Positions 47,703-59,116 of a stretch of DNA of 64,000 nucleotides are shown one piece after another. The translations under genes and the position numbers were made by a program. Source of the stretch: Hemibagrus wyckioides (Eukaryota > Chordata > Actinopteri > Siluriformes > Bagridae); the NCBI RefSeq assembly GCF_019097595.1, contig NC_080710.1:6228780-6292779 (forward strand), written 5' to 3'. The notes beneath the pieces were generated by a model. It made no database searches. It was not told the origin of the DNA and saw nothing but the letters and a program-made list of their open reading frames with translations. Positions within the stretch are counted from its first letter, which is position 1. Each line of letters starts with the position of its first letter.

Positions 47703-49623
47703 ACTTTCATCTACAATCCTAACCACCGATCTCTAGAATGTAATGTGCTTCACTGTTTGGTGTTTTAGTTCATTTAGAACTTTTAAAGTGCTTTGCCAAA
47801 GTTCTTGTAGTGTTGAATAGTTTTTATTTTCTGAAATGATACATAAATTCACTTAGTACTTTTTAGTACTGTTTAGTAAGCAAATATTGAGTATTTAGGT
47901 ATGTTTGTGTCTTACAAAATATTTTGGATTATTAATTCATTTTGTCAGTGATTCTGTCATTTATTTATTTTTGCTTCGGTAGTGATACAGTTCCATTTAT
48001 TGATTATTATATTTTATTAAATTTATTATTATAAATGTATTTTTATTAATTCATATTTATTATATTAGAAAAATAGCTATTAATTTTGTCAATGATTGTT
48101 TTGGTAGTGATACAATTCTATATCATGACCAGCTGTGCTTCATGTCTTCCTCTTTGTAAAAATATCACGGTAAATAATACACTTGGGGGCGTGATGTTAT
48201 TTGGGAAATTATCAATGACACTGTGGTGAGATTTGCCATATTTACCAATACCTGATAACCCTGAAGTGTTACTTCAAATTTTGTATATAGCAATGAGCAA
48301 ATGGTTACTTTGATCATGATCCATATGTTTGTCTAGTTATAGTTATATTTAATGCTAAGTTAGATATATTATCTCTTAAAAACAGTACTGATATGAATAA
48401 AATCAATAAAGTCAGAACTCAGAATATTTACCTAATATCAGAATATTTATCTAATATCTAATACATATCTAATAAGTTCACATTAAAGAAGGTTATTAGA
48501 ACATGCATGGAGAGAAGATAATAAAAACATTTGTCTATTTTGAATGAATAGAAGTAACTGAATTAGCAGCTTTAACAGAATTACTGATCCCTACTTTTGG
48601 CCGATGCTCTATAAACAGTCAGCTACATCACATTTGCTTTCATTGTTATTAAAATCATGTTTCTGTCCTCTTAAAAAATACCAGTGCTGCTCTGATCTCA
48701 GCATTTCATTCAAAATTAAACCACCTTAACAGAGCACTGACACTCTGGAAGTTTGGTTCTAGGTTTCTATTGGGATGATCATGGTGTATGATCAGACATT
48801 TCTCACATTTACATTTTTTTAAAAATGAGCTCTGTAGCAGTGCCCAAAGCACTTTGTAACAAGAAATAGGGCTCCATTTTTGATTAAAATGCCAAATCCT
48901 GTGTCCATTTTCTCATTCTTTGGTGTAGATTGCCAAAGAATGAGAAAATAGTGAGAAAATCAACTCAACATTGCATTTTGTAGAATGTTTTAAAATAGTT
49001 TTTTTTCCAAAATAAATGATGAACAATATAGTCATGTGCATTTGCATCATTAGTCTCTATGCACCTCAGTGAAATCTCTCATGATGCTTGTTTGCCTACA
49101 GATTGATTGTATAAAGTGATTGATTGTATACAAATATGTGGTGCGATGTTCACTGGTGGCCAGAGATTTACAGAATATACAGCTTAGAAGAAGGTATGGA
49201 ATAACACTTTGTTTTGTTTTTCTTTTTTTTTTTTAAACTACAAACCTGCAAAAATGTTTTGTTTGGAAAATCTATCCAACCCCATTTTAAAAAAGAAAAT
49301 CAATAAACCCTTTTAACACCATCCTCAATCCCTAGCCAGTCAGTTGCAAGCTCATTTATTGCTTATCTACTAATAGTAAAGTTTATGATGCAAACAAATG
49401 TTTAGTCTTATCTTCAGCGGTTAAAGCTTGCTGTAGATGTATAAGTCGGAGAGCTTCAAATGTTGCATGGGATCCTAATAATAACCCCAATTTAAAATAG
49501 CTGAGGATAAATAATCCACATTTAATTACATCCACTGATTATCTACCAGAATTTTCTTATTTGCAGAAAATAAATAAATAAAAATTAAACAGTACATATA
49601 GTTGTATTTGTCTTGATATCACG
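47703..49623. other. 3' flank of A7 and older duplicated spacer
   Basis: 47,703-48,810 aligns with the A5 flank, with an extra AT-rich insertion at about 47,975-48,110. 48,830-49,510 is a diverged copy of the spacer at 36,080-36,790 and 44,080-44,730 ('tcatgatgcttgtttgccta' is kept). No gene. Confidence 0.55.
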
Positions 49624-49887
49624 TGTTACAACCACACCCCCAATTCCCCATATTGCCTGTCAGAGGGTTGCCCTCGCCTGAGTACTGACATTTCAGGATA
49701 GTGATGATACACTTCCTGTTAACAGACATTTATACCACACTCTTGGCAAACCTGCACACCAACTGGTGTCATTTTGCTGTGTTATTCTCAGTGTATGATC
49801 TAGTTTGCCTGTTTATCGATTTTGCATTTGCCTTATGATTTGGATTGGTTACTGCTGTGTTTATTAAATGAAGTGTTTAACCCACAT

Positions 49888-50450
49888 ATGGATCCTGCAA
49901 GGCAATCATTACAGGACATTTGCCTCAGTGGATATACAGCAGCTACAGGCCATGGTATCACAGTCTGCCAGGAGCAACTACCTAACCTGAAAACTACCAA
50001 AGCCTGCTACAAGCTCTCGCAGCTCCTACCATGTCTAGAATGGATACAAATAGTGCTTCCACATGAATTCGATGGCACAACGGAGACGTATAAGAGTTTC
50101 ATACAGCAGCAATGTGTTTTTCCAGCACCAGCCAAACATCTACTGCCAGGACTCTACCAAATGCACGTTTTTGTTAATGCTACTCATGGGAAAAGCCTTG
50201 GACTGGACCACAGCCATCTGGTATAGCGACGCACAGGTGAAAGATTCATACACACATTTCACTCAATTACTGTGCAAGGTTTTTGAATACCCTGCGGTGG
50301 GGCACAGTGTTTCTGATCAATTACTCCAGCTCAGCCAGGGCTCTCAAACCACAGCAGAATACGCTGTAATTTTCTGCACCCTGGCGGCCCAAAGTGAGAT
50401 GGACTCAAGCCTCTTAAAACTCGAACTCGTCTGCCAAGATGAGAATTAAA
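49888..50450 (+). pseudogene. Gypsy Gag remnant
   Basis: It starts at ATG in 'MDPARQSLQDICLSGY', the usual start of fish Gypsy Gag (MDPAD...). It shifts frame near 50,180 and continues as 'GKALDWTTAIWYSDAQ', 'LCKVFEYPAVGHSVSDQLL' and 'QGSQTTAEYAVIFCTLAAQS'. This matches the family pattern GRALAWATAVW...VFDxPxxG...LRQGxxSVAxYAxEFRTLAAxS. Broken by at least one frameshift. Confidence 0.75.
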
Positions 50451-50689
50451 CCCTGGGCCAGTATATCACAACCACCAGCCTCATACTTGATTTCTTCCAC
50501 CTCAAGGCGAAGCCCCTGAGCCCAGGCAGATTGACCACACCAGAACCTCCCCGGGGGAATGCCATTGAAGCCACCATTTCTGCTTCTATTGCGGCCAAGC
50601 AGGCCACCGATGTGCCTGTTGACTGGAGAAGAATACTCCTTGATCAGCTAAGGTGCGCACTAACCATTATCCTCTCTGTTTAAATTTGA

Positions 50690-51001
50690 ATTTGTTTGCA
50701 GTTACCCGTAGTGCTGTTCCTTAGTGATTCTTCCCCTGTGGCTTTATCCTTAATAGATTCTGGCTCTGCTGTTAACATCATTCATCACTGCCTAGTCCAG
50801 GAGTTACAGCTCCCTGTCTTACCCTGCACAGTTCCCCTGAACATCACGGTAGTGGACAACCAACCCATTGGAAATGAGCTCATCACCCATCAAATGCTCC
50901 CCCTCACCATGCTGGTAGGACTCTTTCACACGGAAGAAATCACCCTGCCTATTACCTCCTCCTCAGCTAACCAAATGATCCTAGGCTTTCCCTGGCCATA
51001 A
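50690..51001 (+). pseudogene. Gypsy aspartic protease remnant
   Basis: Open frame with 'ALSLIDSGSAVNIIHHCLV', the retroviral-type protease active site (D-S-G), followed by 'QLPVLPCTVPLNITVVDN' and ending in 'MILGFPWP', the conserved end before reverse transcriptase. It stops there; the polymerase does not follow. Confidence 0.75.
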
Positions 51002-51054
51002 GAGAACATAATCCACAAATTTCCTTGTCCGAGAAAGAAATCAGTCATTGGTCC

Positions 51055-51830
51055 CCAAACTGTCAACTTTATTGTCTCAAATGGGTTCTACAAATGCCCT
51101 GTCACACCACCTTGGTGGAAAGTCCAAACACCCCCTAAGTTCGCACACACTGTTTACTGCCTGTGGGCCTCCTGGAACCGCTTCTGGTACCACAACACCC
51201 ATGGTCACATATCTCAGTCGATTTTGTCAACGATCTCCCTAACTTCTCTGCAATCCTTGTGGTAGTGGACAGGTTCTCTAAGGCCTGTAAGTTATGGAAA
51301 CCACCACTGCACTACTGTTCCAGGACTATGACATCTTTGAGGACATTTTCTCAGACAGAGGCATACAGTTTACTTCCTGGGTCTGCAGAGCCTTCTGTAA
51401 AAGTCTGGGGATAAACATTAGCCTCACGTCCAGCTACCACCCCCAAGCATATGGCCAAGTAGAACACCACAACCAGGAACTAGGCCGATACCTCCACAAC
51501 TACTGTAGGCAAGAGCAACAGAAATGGGAGAGTTTGTCCTAGCACAGACAGCGTCTGACCTCAAACCGTTCCAGTGCATTCTAGGTTACCAACCTTTGCT
51601 GCCCTGGTCAGGCGAACCTTCTGATATCCCAGCAGTGGACAAGTGGTACCTGCAGAGCAGAGAAATATGGGAGAATGCTCACATGCAACCACAGAGAGCA
51701 GTGAACCAACAATGCATACTGGCCGACTGCAAGCAACACCCGCACCCTCCATATCAGGCAGGGCAAATGGTGTGGCTTTCCACCAAAAACTTGTGTCTCA
51801 ACCTACTCTGCTGAAAATTAGCCCCTTTAT
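51055..51830 (+). pseudogene. Gypsy integrase remnant
   Basis: Frames read '[20 protein letters not shown]' (first catalytic Asp), then '[12 protein letters not shown]', '[20 protein letters not shown]' (second Asp) and '[19 protein letters not shown]' (catalytic Glu). The C-terminal part reads 'QAGQMVWLSTKNL'. At least two frameshifts separate these parts. The order and the D,D,E residues make the assignment secure. Confidence 0.82.
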
Positions 51831-52549
51831 GTGGGGCCTTTCAGAATTACAAGGCAATTCAACCCAGTAACCTGCAAGCTGGAACTGCCAGCGGACTATC
51901 CATGTCTTTCCATGTCTCCCTCCTCAAACCTGCTTACACTAATCAACCCACTGACAAGCACACCATGCCACCTCTGCCCATAGAAGTGAATAGCATGCCT
52001 GCCTAACTTGTTCATACAATCCTGGACTCACGAAGGAGGAGGGGCTAGCTGCAATATCTGATCAACTGAGAAGGATACTGACCAGAGGAGTGATCATGGG
52101 TAAATGCACAAGACATCCTCGACCCTGCCCTCACAGCAGAATTCCACACAGTACATAATGATCACTAGGTCCAGGGGCCTCGCCTGAATACTGACATTTC
52201 CAGATAGTGATGATACACTTCCTGTTAACAGACATTTATTCCACTCTCATGCCAAACATTCTCCGTGAAGTATCGTCAGTTTAACTGCATACCAAGCATT
52301 TGTTATTTTGCTGTGTTATTCCCCGTATATGACCTAGTTTTCCTGTTTGTTGATTTTATCTTTGCCTTGTACTTTTAGATTTTTTTGCCTCGCGGACTGT
52401 CATTTCATTGGCTTCTCTGATCTTTACGCCTGTTTTACCAACCCTGCTTCTGCTTTTAAAATCTCTTGCTTGTTTTCCTAACTTGTACACTATTCAATTC
52501 AGTTTTATCTGTACAATGTCTATCAGCAGTAAATATTAAATCTCACAAG

Positions 52550-52965
52550 CTGAAATGGACCAAAAAACACTGATGCAAAGAATAAGAAAGGTCATAGTCG
52601 CTTGTCCTTCCTCAGGAGACACAGGTCCTTTAATATCTACAGAACCTGCAGATGTTCTAACACTGTAGTGTGCTGGAGTAGCAGGGTAAAGACTGCCAAT
52701 GCCAACAGACAAGCTTATTAGGAAAGCAGGCTCGGTCATGGGAGTGGAGATGGAGCATCTGGTTGAGGTGTCTCAGTATTCTTGACAATGCTTCACACCC
52801 CCTGCATGCAACACTGGAGTCCTACACACATTCAGCCATAGACTGTGACCACCAAAGACAACCACAGAATGTCAAAAGAGGTCTTTCCAACCAGTGGCCA
52901 TTATATGCATTATCCCAATTTCACTACAATTACAATATGTATGTTAATATAATACCATGTGCTTG
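52550..52965 (+). mobile_element. CR1/Rex-type LINE C-terminal fragment
   Basis: Frames read 'GHSRLSFLRRHRSFNIYRT', 'VVCWSS' and 'LSILDNASHPLHATLES'. These are the C-terminal motifs of fish LINE polymerases (KAQSRLSFLRKLRSFNICRT...VVCWSSS...LSSMLxNxSHPLxDTLxA). A different frame for each piece shows decay. Confidence 0.65.
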
Positions 52966-54000
52966 GTTCCCTAGCATCTTTTCGTCTAATATTAATAGTA
53001 AATATTGTTAGAGTATTGTGCTCTATTATTAAAATATTAAATATTAATGTTATTTAAAATATTTCTTTTAAGAAATCAAAGGATACTTTTTCCAATATGA
53101 GGATTAAACTGAGATTACATTCAAATTGTTTATTTTTCCAGGTTTGGACAGGAACATCCTATTACATGTGGCATTTGACCAACAAATTTGTGACTAGCAC
53201 CTGTGTTGCCACCACAAACCATTTCATTTGCATAATGTGATTTTGCCCTCTGAGAACAGACATTTCCCCTCCAAACCTTTTTATCTTTATATCAGTATCT
53301 TCAGGATATACAGTACTTCAGCTGAATGGGTAAAGAAGCATGGTGTAGCTGTTTTTAACTGGAGTGTAAAGACATACTTTGATTGAACAAAAAGTGAATG
53401 AAGCTATAGTATGACTGAAAAGACTGAATCACTAAGCATGCAAAATATTATGCATTTTGCCTGTATACAAATTGTAATAAATTTGGGGAAAATACAGTTT
53501 AATATTATAAACTTAAAATCTGAATTATCATTGTATGGGGAAAAAAGCGATTGGAAAATAATGAGTTCTCAAGCATGGAATTAGGCATAATAAGGAAATA
53601 GAAATAAGGATATAGAGCTCCAAAATATATATCAAAAATGGACGTAATAATCTTTAATGACATTTTTAATAAGATCAAATAAATTTATAAATCGATAAAA
53701 ATAAAATAAATAAATAAATTGATAAAAATAAATTGATAAAATAGATTTTTTTTGAAAGCTTGACAGATTACAGATCTGCCTCACAGAACATCAGTTTAAA
53801 ACTAGTGGAGAGCATCTGGCATCCCATGGGGTGCAACAAAAATAAATAAAAATCAAAGAACAGAAATATGGCACATATGGAGTTTTGTTCATGACAAGAA
53901 GTTTAAGTATTTTTGTTCTAGCCTATTATCTTAGCTTACTTCTTTAAAAAAAATGCATTTCTAGATCATTTCCAAGATAGTTGTGAACATGTAACTGGAG
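52966..54000. other. Gene-free AT-rich stretch
   Basis: No gene or named repeat recognised. 53,220-53,640 faintly resembles the spacer near 36,040-36,130 and 44,040-44,110 ('aggaaatagaaataaggata', 'agagctccaaaa'), suggesting an older duplicate. Confidence 0.4.
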
Positions 54001-54034
54001 TACAGTATGATCTCTAGTTAGCAGTTGGTGTGAA

Positions 54035-54082
54035 TTTGAATTTCCCTTTGGTGTGAATTTCCCTTTGGGATGAATAAAGTAT

Positions 54083-54165
<83 letters not shown>
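54035..54165 (+). repeat. LINE 3' end with ATCT microsatellite
   Basis: 'aatttccctttgggatgaat' followed by 'aaagtatttatct' and about 20 ATCT units (54,082-54,163) is the usual 3' end of a CR1/Rex-type LINE, whose tail has expanded. The minus-strand counterpart is at 17,505. Confidence 0.75.
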
Positions 54166-54495
54166 AGACAGCGGGATGTATTTTTTAAATTTTGTTTGAA
54201 GGAAAGTCACACAAAGTAAGATCATTTATTACATTTATTTTATCTTTATTACAAGAAAAAAAAACTACAGAGGTGTCAAACCCATGAAAACACATGTAAA
54301 TACTGGGCCTTAATAATGTTAAACCACAACTAAATAAATCGGTTGTGTTCAGATAACAGATGTCAAACTATTTACAGGAAATAATGATTAATGTATACTA
54401 AATAAGCAATGTATTGTGTAAATCTGTCATTTAGACTTACCAAAATAACGACTATAAATCAGCTATCATTTTTGTCATATTTAACCAAAGATGAT
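54166..54495. other. Gene-free stretch upstream of receptor B1
   Basis: AT-rich. No gene or known repeat. The conserved part of the B promoter starts at about 54,500. Confidence 0.4.
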
Positions 54496-54497
54496 CC

Positions 54498-54545
54498 CAA
54501 AAAAGGGGCAGGACTAAAAATGTTTGCCAATATTTATAACCACAC
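54498..54545 (+). promoter_or_regulatory. Receptor B1 promoter with GC-type box and TATA-like element
   Basis: 'aaaaaaggggcaggac' at about 54,499-54,514 is followed by TTTATAACCAC at 54,533. The second subfamily B gene has 'aaaaaggggcgggac' and ATTATAACCAC with the same spacing (58,056-58,093). Conservation between two copies with diverged flanks supports function. Start of transcription near 54,563 is inferred. Confidence 0.6.
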
Positions 54546-54600
54546 AAGTGCAAGTTGTAAGTTTTCCAAACCTTATCTTGGTGTTTGGTCTCACCATCAG

Positions 54601-54676
54601 GTAAGCTGAACTATGTATAAATGGAACCAAAATTGATAAGATTTTGAGATTTCTGAAAATTTTTACCTTTTCACAG
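54601..54676 (+). other. Predicted 76-bp intron in the 5' leader of B1
   Basis: Donor CAG|gtaagc at 54,601 is a near-perfect consensus. Acceptor 'accttttcacag' ends at 54,676. The preceding exon segment 'cttggtgtttggtctcacc' is shared with B2. The ATG is 33 bases into exon 2. Confidence 0.7.
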
Positions 54677-54708
54677 ATTTTTGCAATATCTAAGCCTGGT
54701 CTGCCAGA

Positions 54709-55626
54709 ATGGAATCCTCACTCCTGAATGGATCATCATTGTCAAATGTTTCCTTGTCTATATTGTGCCTAGATTATTTAATGCATATGTTAATCTGGAT
54801 TGTGCTTTGTGCTGTCTTTGTCATACTAGGTCTACCAATCACTTTATTATTACTTAGGGAGCTAATTAAGAAGGCACGTCAAAATGTTTCCAATGAACTT
54901 TTCATGTTAAACCTAGCCATTGTTAATCTGGCTTATATAGGTATTACTCCTTTCAGCATGGTGGATTCTCTAGTGTGGCATTTTGGGCCATTTGAGTGCA
55001 TAAACACTATCATGGATGCCTTTATTTTGTGTGCCACACCTCTCTTTGTGACTTGTTTATGTGTGGATTGTTATTTTGCTGTGGTTCATCCCATAGCATA
55101 CAGGAGCAATAAGAAAATTGTTATTAGAAAAGTAGCATGTATTATTGTATGGCTAAGTACAATCACTTTCATTTCACACAAATGTTATGAAATGTTTGCA
55201 TTCCCACTTCCTTTGAACTCCGGTCCTTTGGTATTCTCACTCCCAGCAATCATTTTCTGCAATATTGCCACCATTCTTGCACTAAGAAAGACAGATCCAG
55301 CAAGAAAAGGCATCCATCCACAGAAGAAGCGAGCCCTTCACACTATCTTCAACAGCTTAGTTATTACATCCCTTGTCTACACTCCACCCGTAGTCATTTT
55401 CTCATTTGCAGACCTGATGCCAGTGAAGGGAGAGAAGTACCACTGTACAGTTGGTGTATTTGGATTCATGTTGTCTATGAGCGGATGTGTCATCACGCCT
55501 ATTCTGCACCTTAACACTACGGGGAAGTTAGACAACTTGAAGGAGTTGTTGAAAAAGTGTCTTTGTACCTGCTATAGTATCACAGCATCCACTGTTTCCA
55601 CAGTTACCCATTCGACAGGCAGATGA
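54709..55626 (+). CDS. Rhodopsin-like seven-transmembrane receptor, subfamily B (B1), intact
   Basis: 305 residues. The start ATG is the first in exon 2 and is shared with B2 (MESSLLNGSSL). Two sequons (NGS 7-9, NVS 13-15) and Cys20 lie in the N-terminus. Helices are at about 24-49, 63-88, 99-124, 140-157, 174-194, 211-236 and 247-270. TM3 ends in DCY (120-122). TM6 has YTPP (224-227). TM7 has TPILH (263-267) in place of NPxxY. Cys97 before TM3 and Cys159 in ECL2 can form the usual class A disulfide, and Cys20 with Cys246 a second. The tail has a CLCTC cluster (284-288), a possible palmitoylation site. About one third identical to subfamily A by eye, with shared 'HPQKK.ALHTI' before TM6. Ligand unknown. 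Confidence 0.9.
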   Translation: MESSLLNGSSLSNVSLSILCLDYLMHMLIWIVLCAVFVILGLPITLLLLRELIKKARQNVSNELFMLNLAIVNLAYIGITPFSMVDSLVWHFGPFECINTIMDAFILCATPLFVTCLCVDCYFAVVHPIAYRSNKKIVIRKVACIIVWLSTITFISHKCYEMFAFPLPLNSGPLVFSLPAIIFCNIATILALRKTDPARKGIHPQKKRALHTIFNSLVITSLVYTPPVVIFSFADLMPVKGEKYHCTVGVFGFMLSMSGCVITPILHLNTTGKLDNLKELLKKCLCTCYSITASTVSTVTHSTGR

Positions 55627-56017
55627 ATGCTTGCAGAAAAAATGTCACCATGAGAATATCTGCTTCGTTTGAAACTTATTCATGAACCTGGATATTTATT
55701 TATTTCCCGGAAATCTCAATGAATGAACTTGTCCTGAATGATCTTGTGTAGTATGTATAAGTTTATTAAAATTGCATGCATGCCATTTGCAAGGTTTTAT
55801 TTGATTTTTAACAGCAGGGTCTCCAGTGATTCACTAGTCTTTAAACTACTGCCTGTAAAGACAAGCACATGTCTTGCAGCTCAGTGATTCAATGGATTGT
55901 TTCTAAAGAAGCATATTGCACTTATTTGCTGTCAACTTTGAATTCTGATATGCTGATATGAAGATGACTAATTTGGGTATAGATAAAATGGCATGCTTTG
56001 ACATGCAGAAAATACTT
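55627..56017. other. 3' flank of B1
   Basis: An ATTAAA at 55,765 is a possible weak polyadenylation signal. No other feature is recognised. Confidence 0.4.
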
Positions 56018-56863
56018 ACACCGATCAGCCAGAACATTAAAACCACTGACAGGTGACGTGTATAACATTTATTATCTTGTTACAGTGGCACCTGTCAAGG
56101 GGTGGGATATATAAGACAGGAAGTGAACAGTCAGTTCTTGAGGTTGATCTGCTGGAAGCAGGAAAAATGGGTAGTAAGAATCTGAGTGACTGTGATGAGG
56201 ACCAAATTGTGATGGCTAGACACAAGGTCTTGTGGGGTGTTCCCAGTATGCAGTGGTGAGTACCTACCAAAAGTGGTCAGAGGAAGTACAACCGCAGGCA
56301 ACTCAGAGTGCACATGCTAACTTGTGTCCACAAAAACCCATACAACGGGGTTATAGACTAGGAAGCAATGTAAGAAGTGGCCTGATGAATCATGCTTTCT
56401 TTTACATCATGTGCAAGCCAGGGTGGATGTGTGTCTCTTATCTAGGGAAGAGATATGGCACCATGATATACCATGGGAAGATGTCAAGCTGGTGGAGGCA
56501 TTGTGATGCTCTGGGCTATGTTCTACCAGGAAACCTTTGGCTCAGGCATTCATGTGGCTGTTAATTTGAGATGTACCACCTACCTAAATAGATTGTTGCC
56601 AAACAAGTACACCCATTCATGCCAATGTTATTCCCTAATAACAGTAGTATTATAAACCATTTCATACTGAAAAAAATATTTAATAATGGTTTAAGGAACA
56701 TGGCAAAGAGTTAAGTGGTGACTTGGCCTTCAGATTCCCCAGATCTGAATGGCCATACCTCATAACCTGAGTCCATGTCTCAAAGGGTCAGAGCTGTTTT
56801 GGTGCCACAAGTAGTGGGACCTACACAATAGGCAGGTGGTTTTAAAGTTATGGATGAACAGTA
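56018..56863 (+). mobile_element. Tc1-like DNA transposon, internally deleted
   Basis: The left end 'acaccgatcagccagaacat' is a Tc1-type fish transposon inverted repeat. Then come 'tggcacctgtcaaggggtgg', the transposase start 'MGSKNLSDCDEDQIVMAR', 'gatgaatcatgctttctttt' and 'gtgatgctctgggctatgtt'. The right end 'ggcaggtggttttaaagtta' is a decayed match to the left repeat. At about 0.85 kb it is roughly half of a full element and the transposase has several deletions, so it is inactive. A short frame (56,053-56,259) covers the N-terminal part only. Confidence 0.82.
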
Positions 56864-58045
56864 AAGTATATCACTAAACTCTGAGTGGGAGTTATTAAAA
56901 CTAATTTCTCTTTCATATTTAACATGTAACAGAAACTTTTAATAAACAAATGACATGTTTATTATGTTAACTGGAGTCACAGTACATATGTCTGGATTGT
57001 CAAAATTACTTTTATCAGGAATCAATGAAGTGCACCTGCTGAACCCTTACACCATTCTATCTGGATTTCAGTGAGATTGTCTGCATTTAAATATTTCTCT
57101 GAGTTAGTTTCGCGTAATCACATTGAGCATTTGACTAGCAAATTTATGTAAATGGCTGATACCTATGTTGCTCCATAATACATACCAAAAAAATCATAGT
57201 GGTCAGGAGAAAAATCATGTGTCAGGAGAAACTGACCAAAAGATTAGATTTTGAACAGACTTCATTAATGAAGTAAGAGTAACATGGTGAGATTAAAATT
57301 ATCGTAAAAAGTCTATTTATATTTATAAATAATATGTATGCATTTATAATGGTTGAGTTTGTGCATAAACATAACTACTGAGTAAAATAATAATTGTAAA
57401 CAATTGCTAGATATGTAATTTGGGAAATAAATATCTTTGAAATTGAATTGTCTTTGCTTCTTTAGACAAAATATATCCGTCATTTCCCACAACAGTAAAC
57501 TTGGGAGAACCCTCCTCTAACCCTTCGGAGATTTTTTTTCCCTGTTCTCAATATAGCAGTGATCTTCTGCTGTTTAAATACTACAGCAATGCTAATTTAT
57601 CTTATACACCCATGCTGGCACAAAATACAAGGCACGACAATGCTGTTGGTTACTGCTGTGATGAAAATGGTCTAGCCTAAAAGAATATTTGGCCAGTAAG
57701 GTTTAATGCCCTGTTCAATTCATTTACATTATGTAATGTAAGTCTTAAACCATGGACATTTTTTTACAATGTCAGAGTAAATAGGCATGAAGAAAATACT
57801 GGAATTATGACAACTAAACTTTGGTCATTTTAATATACCAGATTTGCAACTAATACAGATATCCATACTAATACAGGTCATAAGGAATAAAGTTTAATGC
57901 ATAATGAATAAGTATTTCATTTGGACTTTAGAAAATGCAGATCATATGTCATCCATAGTAAATGTACCTTTTAGTTGGCTAATCCAACTGATGTTTCATG
58001 GACGGCACTACACAGCTTTTTCAGGGATAATGTCAGATTTAAGTG
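56864..58045. other. Gene-free stretch between B1 and B2
   Basis: AT-rich, no gene recognised. 56,990-57,250 weakly resembles 53,130-53,340 ('tttgactagcaaatttatg'), suggesting that B1 and B2 arose with shared upstream sequence. Confidence 0.4.
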
Positions 58046-58052
58046 CTGATGA

Positions 58053-58095
58053 ACAAAAAGGGGCGGGACAAAAAAGCCAACCATTATAACCACTC
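58053..58095 (+). promoter_or_regulatory. Receptor B2 promoter with GC box and TATA-like element
   Basis: 'acaaaaaggggcgggacaaa' contains a perfect GC box (GGGGCGGG). ATTATAACCAC follows at 58,083. The layout equals that of B1. Confidence 0.6.
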
Positions 58096-58140
58096 GTAAT
58101 TGAGGGTTTCAGAAACCTTGGTGTTTGGTCTCACTGTCAG

Positions 58141-58221
58141 GTAAGCCGAAATATGAATGCACTAAAACAAAACTGATGACTATTCTGAAAGAGTATCTTA
58201 CCTTATGTGCTTGTTTCACAG
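58141..58221 (+). other. Predicted 81-bp intron in the 5' leader of B2
   Basis: Donor CAG|gtaagc at 58,141 and acceptor 'ttgtttcacag' ending at 58,221. Exon 1 end ('cttggtgtttggtctcac') and both splice sites match B1. Confidence 0.7.
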
Positions 58222-58253
58222 AGCTCTGCAAAACCTAATCCTGTTTTGCCAGC

Positions 58254-59116
58254 ATGGAATCCTCACTGCTGAATGGATCATCGTTGCCAAATGACTCTCT
58301 GTTCATAAACTGCCAAAATCATTTCTTGTTTTCCTTAATCTGGGTTGTGTTATCTGCTATCTTTGTCATACTAGGTTTTCCAGTTACTACATTAAAAGCA
58401 AGGGGTCTGATTAAGAAGTCACATCAGAATGTGTCCAATGAACTTTTTATGATAAACCTAATTATTATTAATCTGGTTTATCTGAGCATGATTCCTTTCA
58501 GTATCTGTAATGATCTGGTGTGGCATTATAAGGGATTTGAGTGCATAACCAGTATCATGGATGGCATTATTTTGTGTGCCAGACCTCTCTTTGTGACTTG
58601 TGTATGTGTGGATTGTTATTTTGCTGTGGTTCGTCCCATCACATACAGGAGCAATAAGAAAATCATTATTAGAAAAGCAGCATGTTTTTTATATGGCTAA
58701 ACACAATCTGTTTTTCTGTACACAAATGTTATCAAATATATAGCTTCCCACCTACTTTAAACTCCGCGCCTTTGATATTCTCGCTGCCAGTTATCATTTT
58801 CTGCAACATTTCCACACTTCAGGTGCTAAGAAAGTCAGACCCAACAAAGAAAAACCACCAACCAGAGAAGAAGCAAGCCCTTCTGACGATCTTCTACAGC
58901 CTAGTTTTAACACTAGTTGTCTACACTCCAGCAGTTCTCATCTTCTCCCTTGCAGACCTGATGCCACTCAGCAGAGAGATGTACAAGTGTACAGCTGGTA
59001 TGTTTGGATTTTTGTTGACCTCGAGCGGATGTGTCATCATGCCTATTCTGCACCTCCACGCTTTGGGGAAGTTGAACAATTTGCAGGACTCTTTGAAAAA
59101 ATATCTTTGTATCTGA
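58254..59116 (+). pseudogene. Subfamily B receptor (B2) with a single frameshift
   Basis: From MESSLLNGSSLPNDS the frame is open for 148 codons through TM3 (CVDCYFAVVRPITY) and then stops just inside TM4. The remainder, from 58,682 in the next frame, continues without stops through TM5, TM6 (YTPA) and TM7 (MPILH) to a normal end. The break coincides with a run of six T at 58,685-58,690, where B1 aligns as if one base more were present. All other features look healthy: promoter, leader intron, two sequons, the Cys pairs (Cys before TM3 and HKC in ECL2; N-terminal Cys and YKC in ECL3) and an AATAAA at 59,301. It is either a very young pseudogene or an indel error in the sequence at a homopolymer. 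Without the shift the product would have about 287 residues. Confidence 0.82.

Larger units (their letters stand above)
49624..52480 (+). mobile_element. Gypsy/Ty3-type LTR retrotransposon, internally deleted
   Basis: Direct terminal repeats are recognisable: 49,672-49,835 and 52,176-52,375 share 'cctcgcctgaatactgaca' (with one change), 'gatagtgatgatacacttcc', 'tgttaacagacatttat' and 'attttgctgtgttattc'. Between them lie Gag, protease and integrase remnants in the right order, but the reverse transcriptase and RNase H are missing between about 51,000 and 51,100. Frameshifts and stops are present throughout. The LTRs have diverged, so it is an old insertion. It separates the subfamily A array from subfamily B. 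Confidence 0.82.
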
